Source: Erinaceus europaeus (Eukaryota > Chordata > Mammalia > Eulipotyphla > Erinaceidae). Taken from it: a DNA stretch of 64,000 nucleotides. The stretch is taken from positions 1,426,001 through 1,490,000 of the forward strand of contig NW_026647180.1 of the NCBI RefSeq assembly GCF_950295315.1. The letters run 5' to 3'. Under the pieces are notes generated by a model. The model was not told the DNA's origin, did no database searches, and saw only the letters and a list, made by a program, of their open reading frames with translations. This document shows, piece after piece, positions 23,064-32,963 of this stretch (its first letter is position 1; every line of letters starts with the position of its first letter). The position numbers and the translations under genes are program-made.

Positions 23064-23385
23064 TTCTTGCTTAGCCAGAATCCGGGCTAGCTGACTTGCG
23101 CTGACCAGCTATGTTCTCTGTACATAAGTTGCAGGTGAGGCTGGCTAACTTGCCACCCATGCTCTGAGACTACTAAGGGTGAGCTTTGAGCACACACAGA
23201 CACACACAGTCAGACAGACAGACAGACAGACACCCACACACATTACTGTCAGGTCTGGTAGTACCCCATATGGTGAAGGCGGGGGCTGTCTGGGCTCTGA
23301 GGGCATGAGATATGCTGCATTACAATCTCTTAACGCCAGGTATGAAACTGTCATCAATGAACACAGTGTAGGAGGTTTTTGAATT
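23064..23385 (+). repeat. A module and core
   Basis: CAGA/CA run about 23193-23243. The core (23262-23385) carries several private changes (CCCCATATGG, GGCGGGGGC, TATGCTGCATT). Joined directly to D. Confidence 0.8.
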
Positions 23386-23681
23386 CTGAGACACTGAAGA
23401 GGAGAGGTTTTTGCCCTGAGGCTTGCACTGGGAACTAGCAGCTGCCCTGTGTGTGTTGCAAGACTAGGAAACTTGTGGTTCCTGTCCATGTGGAGAGTCT
23501 CCTGGATGAGTTCCTTCTCGAGCCTTTTTCGATCGGTCCCACAGGAGCTGCATATAGCTAATGTATTGGAGATTTTACTCCTTTGGACAATTCTTTTCCT
23601 GATGCACAGTTTCTCTCCAGGTTTTAGCAATCAATTGTCTGAATGTCATATCGAATCCATTGTAGAAAATGACTACATCAG

Positions 23682-23746
<65 letters not shown>
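23386..23746 (+). repeat. D7 module with CT/TA microsatellites
   Basis: One base lost near the start (GAAGAGGAGAGG), then a long sense frame (23449-23778). A 161-codon minus-strand frame (23145-23630) runs through D, core and A. CT 23683-23708, TA 23709-23746. Neither frame shows a known domain. The minus frame ends in translated CA repeat. Confidence 0.7.
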
Positions 23747-23749
<3 letters not shown>

Positions 23750-25588
23750 ACTTGTATATGTCTGAAAATATTTTTTAGCTAGAGACCTGCACAGCTCTGG
23801 ATTAGTGTAGTAAAGTGGATACACCTGGCCCTTCTGAGCCACAGTCATGAGAGAAATCTCACAGAGCCATTCATATACCTCTTATCACTCTACAAATCTT
23901 TCTCTGCACAAACTACAGCTGGCAAATCATCTACTGCCCTCGTGCTCTATTTGTCCACCGAGTCCTATCCCAAAACTGTAAATCAAAGAAGAAATAGACA
24001 TAGTGCAGTTCCCTGCACACAGGACAGTCTGAGACTGGACCAGGGAGATGCAATATGGCAGCATGCATCTTGGCTGGAGCATCATGAAGACTACTTCCAA
24101 ATTGGAGAGGCGAGGGCAGTTTTGGAGAGTGGGCTGCAGGCCAAGTGTTGCTTCTCAGAGTGGGGTAAGACCTAGATGTTCTAAGTGTAACCTTTCCTCA
24201 CTAACATAAAATAACAATGGCACTTGTAAGAAGTATGCATGAGCATGGAGAATTTGTCTTCAGTGCTCTGGCACTGATCAACAGAGGTCCAGAAATTCTG
24301 TCCTTTTCTATCACTGTCATTTGGTCTGTCTGTCTCTACATACCTTCTTCACTGGGCCCTTACGGGAAGTCAGTGCTTGCATCATTAACTCCGTTTTCCT
24401 GGTGTTGAAATTTTCCTTTCTTTGCCCTTTGGATTATTTAATCTCATGCATATGGCGTAGTACAGAGGGGAACTGAGGAGTCAGTGATCCTACTGCAGGT
24501 AAAAGGCATGTGTCCATCTCCAGCTGCAGCTGTACAGGCCCTCTGTGATTGACTCCCATTCTCAAGGGCCCTGAGGCTGACACTCAGCCTAAATGCAGCC
24601 CTCCTCACCTTCCTACACAGCATCCTACTCCTTATTCCATGAGAGCCTATATGAAGAGAAGTGAAACTCTATCACCCTGGCACACACATTGTGTTTTCCA
24701 TCTATTGGGCAGAATGTAAAGGATCTCTGATACTGATGGCCAGACCAGTGTCCAGATTTTCCATGCAAACCGGAGGCTTCCAGGGTTCAGAAAGAGGGTG
24801 TTTTGATGGCTGTGAAATGTCTTTTCCAAGTGGCCAATGGGGTTTCAAATCCTTTTGAAACCTGAAGTTCTTTCTTGTATCTAGGGAATATTCTCACCTC
24901 TGGCTAGAATGCCCTCCCAACTAGGAGCACATCTATCCCAGGGTCAGGAGGTCTGCCAGCCTGCTAGCCTTTGGAGGGATTCCTGAGTATGTCCTCAGGG
25001 CACAAGTGGTAACAGCTGTTTCCAATTGCCTTTATTAGCAGCAGCCAGGCCCTCAGGTGAGGGGCGGGGCTGTGATCTCCACTGGAAACTCCTAATTCAG
25101 CCAATGGAGGCATCCATCTTCCTTTTGTCTCTCCATAGCAAGGGCACAGGGAGTTTGTGCTTCCTGCAAGCAGAGCGACTTTGTGTGGGACACTCATGCA
25201 TGCCTAATTCTGGGAATCTCTCTGACTGTGATGTGTGGACACCAGGACACCATGATCAGGGATTGTGAGGCCACAGGAACAATTGCCTTAGCCGGACCCA
25301 AAGGGTAGGTGTAAGGGGCCTTGTTCATCCACTATTGTTTGGTCAAACACAGTTCCCATCTATGTTGAAACACAGCTCTTTCTGGGTTCTTTCTTTGCTT
25401 ATAATCTGCTACCCTGAGCAGTGGACTGAGGGCCTGGAGGCTGAATAGGCAGCCAAATTTGACTGGACAGGCTAATGCCACTGAATTCAGAGGGGTGCCC
25501 CAGCTTACCCCGTTGGCAGTGTTTGGATGATAGTGAGGCATGGGATTGAATGGGGAACTTAGGAGAGGGAGACATGAGAGTCCCTTTG
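23747..25588 (+). repeat. E module copy 7
   Basis: Full length with good sites: GTGGGGTAAGACC donor-like site near 24163, GAGGGGCGGGGCT near 25059, CCAAT near 25101, acceptor CTCTCCATAG ending 25138, and candidate-exon frame 25141-25308 open to GGGTAG. It is the irregular-part E copy whose promoter-like and splice-like sites are all intact. Confidence 0.75.
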
Positions 25589-25757
25589 CATATGCATTCT
25601 TGCTTAGCCAGAATCGGGGCTAGCTGGCTTGCCCTGACCAGCTAGGTTCACTGTACATATGTTGCAGGTGAGGCTGGCTACCTTCCCACCCATGCTCTGT
25701 GACTACTATAGGTGAGCTCTGAGCACACACAGACACAAACAGACAGACAGACAGACA

Positions 25758-25794
<37 letters not shown>

Positions 25795-25934
25795 TACTGT
25801 CAGGTCTGGTAGTACAGCATATGGTGAAGGCTGGGGCTGTCTGGGGTCTGTGGGCATGAGAGCTGTTGCCTTACAATCTCTACAAGCCAGCTTTGAACCT
25901 GTCATCAATGAACACAGTGTAGGAAGTTTTTTAA
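25589..25934 (+). repeat. A module and core
   Basis: CA run about 25748-25792 after CAGA repeats. Core 25814-25934, followed by B. Confidence 0.85.
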
Positions 25935-26230
25935 TTCTGGTCTCTTTCCAACTCATCTATTTCTCTTCTTGCCTTCTCTGTCTCTAACTTTCACATACTC
26001 TCGCACACTCTGTCTTCACTCATTGATATTTTACTTATATAATAATTTAAGTGACAGGCTCAGATATACAAAGAGAGTTACCAGAACACTGTTGAGCTCT
26101 GGCTTGTTTTGTTGGTGATATCACCTTGGCTACTGGAGTCACATCTTTGTAAGTCTCTCTGACACAAGCCATATTCTGTCTCCTCATTTCCATGGCAGTA
26201 TCTCTCAGACTTTATAATAAACATATAAAT

Positions 26231-26275
<45 letters not shown>

Positions 26276-27229
26276 TATATCTGTCATTTTTAGAATTGTT
26301 GACCTATGTTGATCTTTGTCAGAATTAACAGCTTACTTTTTCATTAATAATTGGCCACGTAGTTGGAGCAGGATTCAGTACAATTATAAATAATAGAACC
26401 TTCCAGTAGCATTTCTGATAGCATTTCTATCAGCATCCTTATTGGATTTATCATAGTACAGAACTTGCCTCCTTTCTCTAGTGTAAGGTTCAGTACATAT
26501 GAGCTTCTTTTCATTCTCCTGAAATCTTAATTTCCCTAGACTCTGAAGTGTCTCACAATTTTTGAAGTAGCCCTATGTTTCTCAGCAGATGGTTTCCATT
26601 TTCTGCTCTAATCAGGTCTTCTTGTGCTTTTTGCTTTTATTTTTCATTTTTTTCAAATCCTCCTAGATCGTCCAAATTTATTTGCATATTTATTTATTTA
26701 TTTAGTCCTATATGACATGAGGGGTCATTTCTTCTGCTTGATCGATTTTTCTCTTATAATTTAAGGGAAGTTTACACTCACAATACATTTCGTGTCATAA
26801 ATACTACACACATATGGTGAAGACTGGGGTGGTCTGGGGTCTGTGGACTTGAGACTGCTGCCTTACAATCTCTACAACCTAGGTTTGAACCTGTCATGTA
26901 TGAACACAGTGTGGCAGGTTTTTGACTTCTGGTCTCTTTCCCACTCTTCTATTTCTCTTCTTGCCTTCTCTGTCTATGACTCTCACAGGACCTCCCTCAC
27001 TCTGTCTGCACTCATTAATATTTTACTTATATACTTATTTTACTGACAGGCCCTGATATACAAAGAGAGTCACCAGGGCACTGCTGACCTCTGGCTTGTT
27101 TTGTTGGTGATTTTACCTAGGTTTCTGGATCCTCAGATTTGTAAGTCTCTCTGGCACAAACCATACTCTGTCTCCTCATAGCCATGCCAGTATCCCTCAT
27201 AGTTTATAATAAAGAAACACATACATATA

Positions 27230-27285
<56 letters not shown>

Positions 27286-27815
27286 TCATTTTTAGGATTG
27301 TTGACCTTTTTATTTGATCTTAATGAAGAATTATCACATTTATAACAGCCTCCTTATTCATAAATAATTGGTCACATAGTTGGAGCAGGATTCACTACAA
27401 ATATAAATTATAAACCTTCCAGGAGCATTTCCAATAGCCTTTCTATCTGTATCCTCATTGTAATTATCATAGCAAAGAACTTGCCTCCATTTTCTAGTGT
27501 AAGCTTCAATACGTATTCCTTTCTTTTCATTCTCGGGAATTCTTAATTTGCCTGGGACCTGAAGTGTCAGGAAAGTTTTGAAGCAGCCCTCTGTTTCTCA
27601 GCAGACATTTTCTATATTTCTGCTGTAATCAGGTCTTCCTGTGGTTTTTGTTTTTATTTTTTTCAAATCCTCCTAGTTCATCCCCATTTATTTGCATATT
27701 TATTTATTTATTTAGTCCCATATCACATGAGGGGAAATTTCTTCTGCATGATAGATTTTCTCTTATAATTGAAGGGAACTTTTGACACACAATACATTTC
27801 CTTTTTCAGTTACTG
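25935..27815 (+). repeat. Two full-length B modules with a core between
   Basis: B about 25935-26805 with a long TA run (26234-26281). Core-like block 26808-26920. B about 26921-27815 with TA run 27230-27282. The second B is full length here, unlike the shortened ones at 7591 and 19901. AATAAA signals occur at both. This block most resembles the B modules of the 7.67 kb units. Confidence 0.8.
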
Positions 27816-28232
27816 CACACTACTACAACTATTACTGCACTGTTTTTGACCGTGCCATCCAATGCACAATGGATTAGTATTGCATGGCTCTAAAGAATGA
27901 TCACTATTTAACCTACAATGTTTTTAACCTAACAAATATTTATTCTGTTCTTTCTTGTGGGATGAATGCTTTACAGTCAACAGTTACATGTAATGGTGGG
28001 CACGGGGGTAATTTTTCCCACTTTCCCTGTATTTCTGTACATCATTTGTAACTTTCTTATTGAAGAAGTGGAAACAGTCATAAATTGAGAGAGCAGGGCC
28101 CAAGCAGGAAGAGAGACAGAGAGACAGCTGCAGTTCTGATTTGACACTAGCCCAGCTTTTCCCTAGCTGGGTAAGTTGTGAGCAGGGGCTCAAATCTAGG
28201 TCCTGAGCTTCCACATAATTCCCTGGCATCTC
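27816..28232 (+). repeat. C module copy 4
   Basis: Normal C up to CTTCCACATAATTCCCTGGC, with a donor-like GGGTAAGTTGTG near 28171. It then passes into X2, the same C-to-X joint as at 2200. Confidence 0.75.
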
Positions 28233-28727
28233 CACCAGCTGTGCCTCCAACCCATGCTCCCTTCATTGTCCATGTAACTATCGATCTTCTCTAGGCACTT
28301 CTCACCTTCATATGCCAGAAACTTAACACTTCTCCCCTCCACCTATGAAACTTTGACCTTTTACTTGAGTGCAAAACGGCAACCTCAATCCACGTTATTT
28401 CAGGGAAAAGTGTGTGCGTCTCTGTGGGAGGGTGTGTGTTTGTGTATGTGTACATAAGTGTGTTTCAGTTATGATTATCGCTGTTGTTTCTTTATTCCTG
28501 ACGCAGGGTCTTAGGAACTGGGTTGTGCTATGACAAAGGAAGTTTTCACTGCACAAGTGGTTTTTCAAATATGAATGGCACATTGGATATTCTGGACACT
28601 GTTGTGCATTCTCCCAGGTGGTCCTCAGATGGGTTCTTTCCTTTGCTATTCCCATGCTGTGTGTAATTTTCTGTGTAGACTCAAAGAGGAGTGGCATGGG
28701 GGAGCTCAGCTGCATTCTGCTGTGTGT

Positions 28728-28741
28728 CCACAAGGTGGCAG
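28728..28741 (+). promoter_or_regulatory. CTCF-like motif 1
   Basis: CCACAAGGTGGCAG fits the CTCF core consensus (CCA, two bases, AGGTGGCAG). In X1 (near 2712) about 11 bases including the heart of this motif are deleted. Confidence 0.6.
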
Positions 28742-28973
28742 AAAAGCCCATAGTTGAGTGCAGTGAATCTGTGGAATGAGGAGAACTCTGGGAATTGTGG
28801 CCCATGGACAGCAAGGTAGAAATTGACGTAGAGTGCCCTAGACATCTGTTCTTTCCTGTGGGGTGGGGGGAAGCCCATTTGGCTTTGCAAGTGGAAGGGG
28901 TTTCTTTCTTTGTCTGGGATGACTCTACTTGGAACTTGTGAATCCCTGTGCTCAGCTGCATTCTGCAGGGTGT

Positions 28974-28988
28974 CCACAAGAGGGCAGC
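28974..28988 (+). promoter_or_regulatory. CTCF-like motif 2
   Basis: CCACAAGAGGGCAGC fits the CTCF core consensus (CCA, two bases, AGAGGGCAGC) on the same strand as motif 1, 246 bases away. Both follow a CTGCATTCTGC segment, so they are a local duplication. It lies 285 bases upstream of the first CCAAT box of P4. Confidence 0.65.
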
Positions 28989-29000
28989 ACCAGTGCGGGT

Positions 29001-29529
29001 CTATGGCTCCATGGGGCAAGTGCCCTGAGGCACTGGGCTACGAGAGTGGAGACAGTGTTTCTGGTTTCCCCAAGAGCATGGCCAGCCTAGCACAAGCAGG
29101 CAGTGTCCTAAGGATGGGTCCAGACAGGAGCTGTGTGGGTCGTGTTGGCACAAACAGGGCCTTCAGAGGACGGCAGGCAGTCCCTGGGGGCGGGCCTAAG
29201 AGCCCGTGCCCACTGAGCCTGAGGGGAGGGCCCAGTGTGTATTCATGGAGACAGCTGGCCAATTAGAGAAGAGTAACATCACACTCAGGGGCGTGAACCG
29301 AGAGCTAGCCAATGAGAACAGAGGAGAAGTTGCAAGGGCGGGACTCAGAGATCAGCCTTCTAAAGGAGCCTGCCAATTGGAGCTGAGAGCTGGCCTGAAA
29401 ATGCTGGGTGTGCTTCCATGAAGTGCGAAGCAGGGTTCAGCCCAGGGCCCTGCACTGCAGAAACTGTCCAGTGTGCATGTGTATAACTCCGTTTGTGCCT
29501 GTGCCTCTGTGGATGTGTGTGTCTGTGAC

Positions 29530-29572
<43 letters not shown>

Positions 29573-29693
29573 AAAACAGAATCACTGTGGCGCAGGTGAT
29601 TTTATGCAAAACACTTGGCACATTCTGATTTACAGCTCAATATTGACACCATTGTAGCTCTCCTTGGCTCTTGGTCACTTTTTTTCTTTTCAG
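29001..29693 (+). promoter_or_regulatory. P4 promoter-like module, distinct upstream half
   Basis: Three CCAAT boxes (29259-29263, 29309-29313, 29373-29377, the last inside the palindrome CCAATTGG). GC boxes at 29186-29195 (GGGGGCGGGC) and 29336-29342. The TATA-like position reads CCTGAAAATGC instead of CCTTAAAAGGC. The downstream half (AAGCAGGGTTCAGCCCAGGG, GT run about 29532-29562, acceptor CTTTTCAG ending 29693) matches P1 and P2. The upstream half is unrelated to theirs and relatively GC-rich. An open plus-strand frame (28910-29266) overlaps it and shows no known domain. Confidence 0.6.
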
Positions 29694-30267
29694 ATGTAAA
29701 GAAACTGAAGAGGGAGAGGTTTTTGCCCTGAGGCTTGCACTGGGAACTAGCAGCTGCCCTGTGTGTATTGCCAGACTAGGAAACTTGTGGTATCTGTCCA
29801 TGTGGAGAGTCTCCTGGATGAGTTCCTTCTCCAGCCTTTTTCGCTCAGTCCCATTGGAGCTGCATATAGCTAATGATTTGGAGCGGGGCTGTGATCTCCA
29901 ATGGAAGCACTTAATTCAGCCAATGGAGGCATCCATCTTCTTTTTGTCTCTCCATAGCAAGGGCCCAGGGAGTTTGTGCTTCCTGCAAGCAGAGCAACTT
30001 TGTATGGGACACTCATGCATGCCTACTTCTGGGAATCTCTCTGAGTGTGATGTTTGGACACCAGTATACCATGATCAGGGATTGTGTGGCCACAGGAGCA
30101 ATTGCCTTAGCCGGAACCAAAGGGTAGGTGTAAGGGGACGGGTTCATCCACTATTGTTTGGTCAAACACAGTTCCCATCTATGTTGAAACACAGCTCTTC
30201 CTGGGTTCATTCTGGGCTTGTAATCTGCCACCCTGAGCAGTGGACTGAGAGTCTGGGGGCTGAGTAG
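29671..30267 (+). other. D8 fused to E8: longest plus-strand open frame
   Basis: D8 (29694-29884) breaks off at GATTTGGAG and continues as E sequence at CGGGGCTGTGATCTCC. The D frame (C-K-E-T-E-E-G-E-V-F) happens to stay open across the joint and through the E exon region, giving 198 codons counted from a TTG upstream of the splice acceptor. If splicing occurs, the frame would enter at 29694. The E part is read in a different frame from the candidate exon at 29960-30127. I see no domain. The fusion looks accidental. Confidence 0.3.
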
Positions 30268-30413
30268 GCAGCCAAATGTGACTGGACAGGCTCCTGTCCC
30301 TGAATTCTGAGGGGTGCCCCAGCTTACCCCGTTGACAGTGTTTGGATGATAGTGAGTCATGAGATTGAATCGGGAACTCAGGAGAGGGAGACATGAGAGT
30401 CCCTTTGCATGTG
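29885..30413 (+). repeat. E module copy 8, 5'-truncated
   Basis: Only the last 530 bases of E: from inside the GC-box segment through CCAAT (29919-29923), the acceptor CTCTCCATAG ending 29957, and the candidate-exon frame 29960-30127 (open), to the GAGACATGAGAGTCCC tail. Confidence 0.8.
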
Positions 30414-30710
30414 CATTCTTGCTTAGCCAGAAGCAGGGCTAGCTGGCTTGCCCTGACCAGCTAGGTTCTCTGTACATAAGTTGCAGGTGAGGCTGGCTAC
30501 CTTCCCACCCATGCTCTGAGACTACTATAGGTGATCTCTGAGCACACACAGACACAGACAGATAGACAGACACACACACACACATTACTGTCAGGTCTGG
30601 TAGTACAGCATATGGTGAAGGCTGGGGCTGTCTGGGGTCTGTGGGCATGAGAGCTGCTGCCAGCTTTGAACCTGTCTTCAATGAACACAGTGTAGGAGGT
30701 TTTTGAATTC
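30414..30710 (+). repeat. A module and core with internal deletion
   Basis: A with CAGA/CA run (about 30545-30586). The core (30604-30710) lacks about 20 bases between GCTGCTGCC and AGCTTTGAACC. It leads into P5 after only a short CATCTCTTTCCAGCAG linker. Confidence 0.8.
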
Positions 30711-31284
30711 TCATCTCTTTCCAGCAGAAGTGGCTGGTGGGCGGGCCTTTCAGAGGCTGCCCAAAGAGCGTGCTGCAGGGCCCTGTGGGCGTTGCTCAAG
30801 GTTGCTGGCCAATCACTGATTAGGGGCCTTGACACTCCTGGGCGTGTCCAAGCACAGAGGCCAATGATATTTGGCAGGGGTCCTGGGTGTGTCCTAGGCC
30901 TCTGGCATATCAGAGCATGGCTGGTGCCTCTCTGCGGGCCTTCTGAAGTAAGCCTGACAATGGGAGCTCAGAACAGGCATTAAAAGGCTGGGCGTGCTTC
31001 AAGGAAGTGTGAAGCAGGGTTCACACAGGGCCCTGCCTTGCAGAAGCTGTCCAGTGTGCATGTGTATAACTCCGTTTGTGCCTGTTCCTCTGTGGATGTG
31101 TGCGTGTGTAACTGTGAGAGTGTGTGTTTGTGTGTGTGTGTGAGGGAGGGAGAGAGAGAGAGAACAACAGAATCACTGTGGCACAGGTGATTTTGTGCAA
31201 AACACTTGGCACATTCTGATTACAGCTCAATATTGACACCATTGTAGCTCTCCTTGGGCCTTGGTCACTTTTTTTTCTTTTCAG
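30711..31284 (+). promoter_or_regulatory. P5 promoter-like module with 3' splice site
   Basis: GGGCGGGCC near 30739. CCAAT boxes at 30809-30813 and 30861-30865, spaced 52 bases as in P1 and P2; the upstream box of the trio reads CCAAAG. TTAAAA at 30980-30985. GT repeats about 31120-31142. Acceptor TTTTTTCTTTTCAG ending 31284. TATA-like box to acceptor is 304 bases, close to P1 (308). Confidence 0.6.
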
Positions 31285-31616
31285 ATGTAAAGAGACTGAA
31301 GAGGGAGAGGTTTTTGCCCTGAGGCTTGCACTGGGAACTAGCAGCTGCCCTGTGTATGTTGCCAAACTAGGAAACTTGTGGTGCATGTCCATGTGGAGAG
31401 TCTCCTGGATGAGTTCCTACTCGAGCCTTTTTAGCTAGTTCCCGTTGGATCTGCATATAGCTAATGATTTGGAGATTTTACTCATTTGGACAATTCTTTT
31501 CCTGATGCACAGTTTCTCTCCAGGTTTTAGCAATCAATTGTCTGAATATCATATCGCATCCATTGTAGAATATAACTGCATCAGTCCCTCTCTCTTTCTC
31601 TCTCTCTATCTCTCTG

Positions 31617-31649
<33 letters not shown>

Positions 31650-31671
31650 ATATATATATATATATATATAA
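31285..31671 (+). repeat. D9 exon-like module with CT/TA microsatellites
   Basis: From the acceptor the frame C-K-E-T-E-E-G-E-V-F is open until TTTAGCTAGTTC near 31434, which introduces TAG. CT-rich 31588-31616, TA/TG-rich 31617-31671, including a TGTGTGTG interruption not seen in other D copies. Confidence 0.55.
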
Positions 31672-32963
31672 CATGTAGAGGTCTGAAAATATTTTTTAAC
31701 TAGAGACCTGCACAGCTCTGGATTAGGGTAAGAATGTGGATACACTTGGTCCTTCTGAGCCACAGTCATCAGAGACATCTCACAGAACCATTCGTATACC
31801 TCTTATAACTCTACAAATCTCTCTCTGCAAAACTACCTCTGCCAAATCGTCTACTTCACTCTTGCTCATTTTGTCCAACAAGTCCTATCCCAAAACAGTA
31901 AATCAAAGAAGAAATAGACATAGTGCAGTTCCCTGAACACAGGACAGTCTGAGGCTGGACAAGGGAGATGCAATACACCAGCCTGCATCTTGGCTGGAGC
32001 ATCACTAAGACGACTTCCAAATTGGAGAGGCGAGGGCAATTTTGGAGACTGGGCTGCAGGCCAAGTGTTGCTTCTCAGAGTGGGGTAAGACTAGGTGTTT
32101 TAAGTGTAACCTTTCCTCACAAACATAAAATAACAATGCCACTTGTAAGAAGTATGCATGGGCATGGAGGGTTTGTCTTCAGTGCTCTGGCACTGATCAA
32201 CACAGGGCCAGAATTTCAGTCCTTTTCTGTCACTGTCATTCTGTCTCTCTGACTGTCTCTAGGTGCCTTCTTCACTGGGTCCTTATTGGAAGTCAGTGCA
32301 TGCATCGTGATCTCGGACTTCCTGGTGTTGAAATTTTCCTTTCTTTGCCCTTTGGATTATTTAATATCCTGCATATGCCATAGTACATTGGGGAACTGAG
32401 GAGACAGCGATCCTGCTGCAGGTAACAGGCATATGTCCATCTCCAGCTGCAGCTGTCCAGGCCCTCTGTGCTTGCCTCCCATTGTCCAGGGCCCTGAGGC
32501 TGACACTCAGCCTAAATGCAGCCCTCCTCAATTTCCTGCACCACATCCTTGTCGTTATTCCATGAGAGCCCAGGTCAAGAGAAGTGAAACTCTATCCCCC
32601 TGGCACACACATTGTGCTTTCCGTGTATTGGGCTGAATGTAAAGGATGTGTGGTACTGATGGCCACACCAGTGTCAAGATTTTCCACGCAAAACTGAAGA
32701 TTCCAGGGTTCTGAAAGTGGGTGTTTTGATGGCTGTGAAAAGTCTTTTTCCAAGTGCCTCATGGGGTTTCAAATCCTTTTGAAACCTGAAGTTCTTTCTT
32801 GTATCTAGGGAATATTCTCACCTCTGGCCAGAAGGACCTCCCAACTCGGAGCACAGCTATCCTGTGGTCAGGAGGTCTGAGAGCCTGCTAGCTCCTGGAG
32901 GGATTTTTGAGTATGTCCTCAGGTCCCAAGTGGTAACAGGTGCTTCTAATTGCCTTTATTAGC
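31672..32963 (+). repeat. E module copy 9, passing into unit 1
   Basis: Normal E, but only moderately similar to the E of the later units. Its CTCTCTGCAAAAC site differs from their CTCTCAGCAC, and it has CAGGGCCCTGAGG where the units have CAGGGCTCTGAGG. Similarity to the units becomes nearly perfect after 32963, inside the same E module, which defines the left edge of the higher-order repeat. Confidence 0.75.

Larger units (their letters stand above)
28233..29000 (+). repeat. X module copy 2, with CTCF-like motifs
   Basis: Nearly identical to 2208-2930 but longer. It keeps two direct copies of a CTCAGCTGCATTCTGC segment, each followed by a CTCF-like motif. On the minus strand a 194-codon frame (28395-28979) shares its last 105 or so residues with X1. 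A GT tract lies near 28430. It leads straight into the P4 module, so X2 may be the upstream part of P4. No protein family is recognised. Confidence 0.7.

Noticed and set aside
23145..23630. 161-codon minus-strand frame across D7, core and A
   Set aside because: It crosses three separate modules and ends in translated CA repeat, other copies carry frameshifts, and the opposite strand is open too. There is no recognisable domain.
28910..29266. 118-codon plus-strand frame over X2 and P4
   Set aside because: Overlaps CTCF-like and promoter-like motifs. GC-rich composition explains the length. No domain or second copy to test it.
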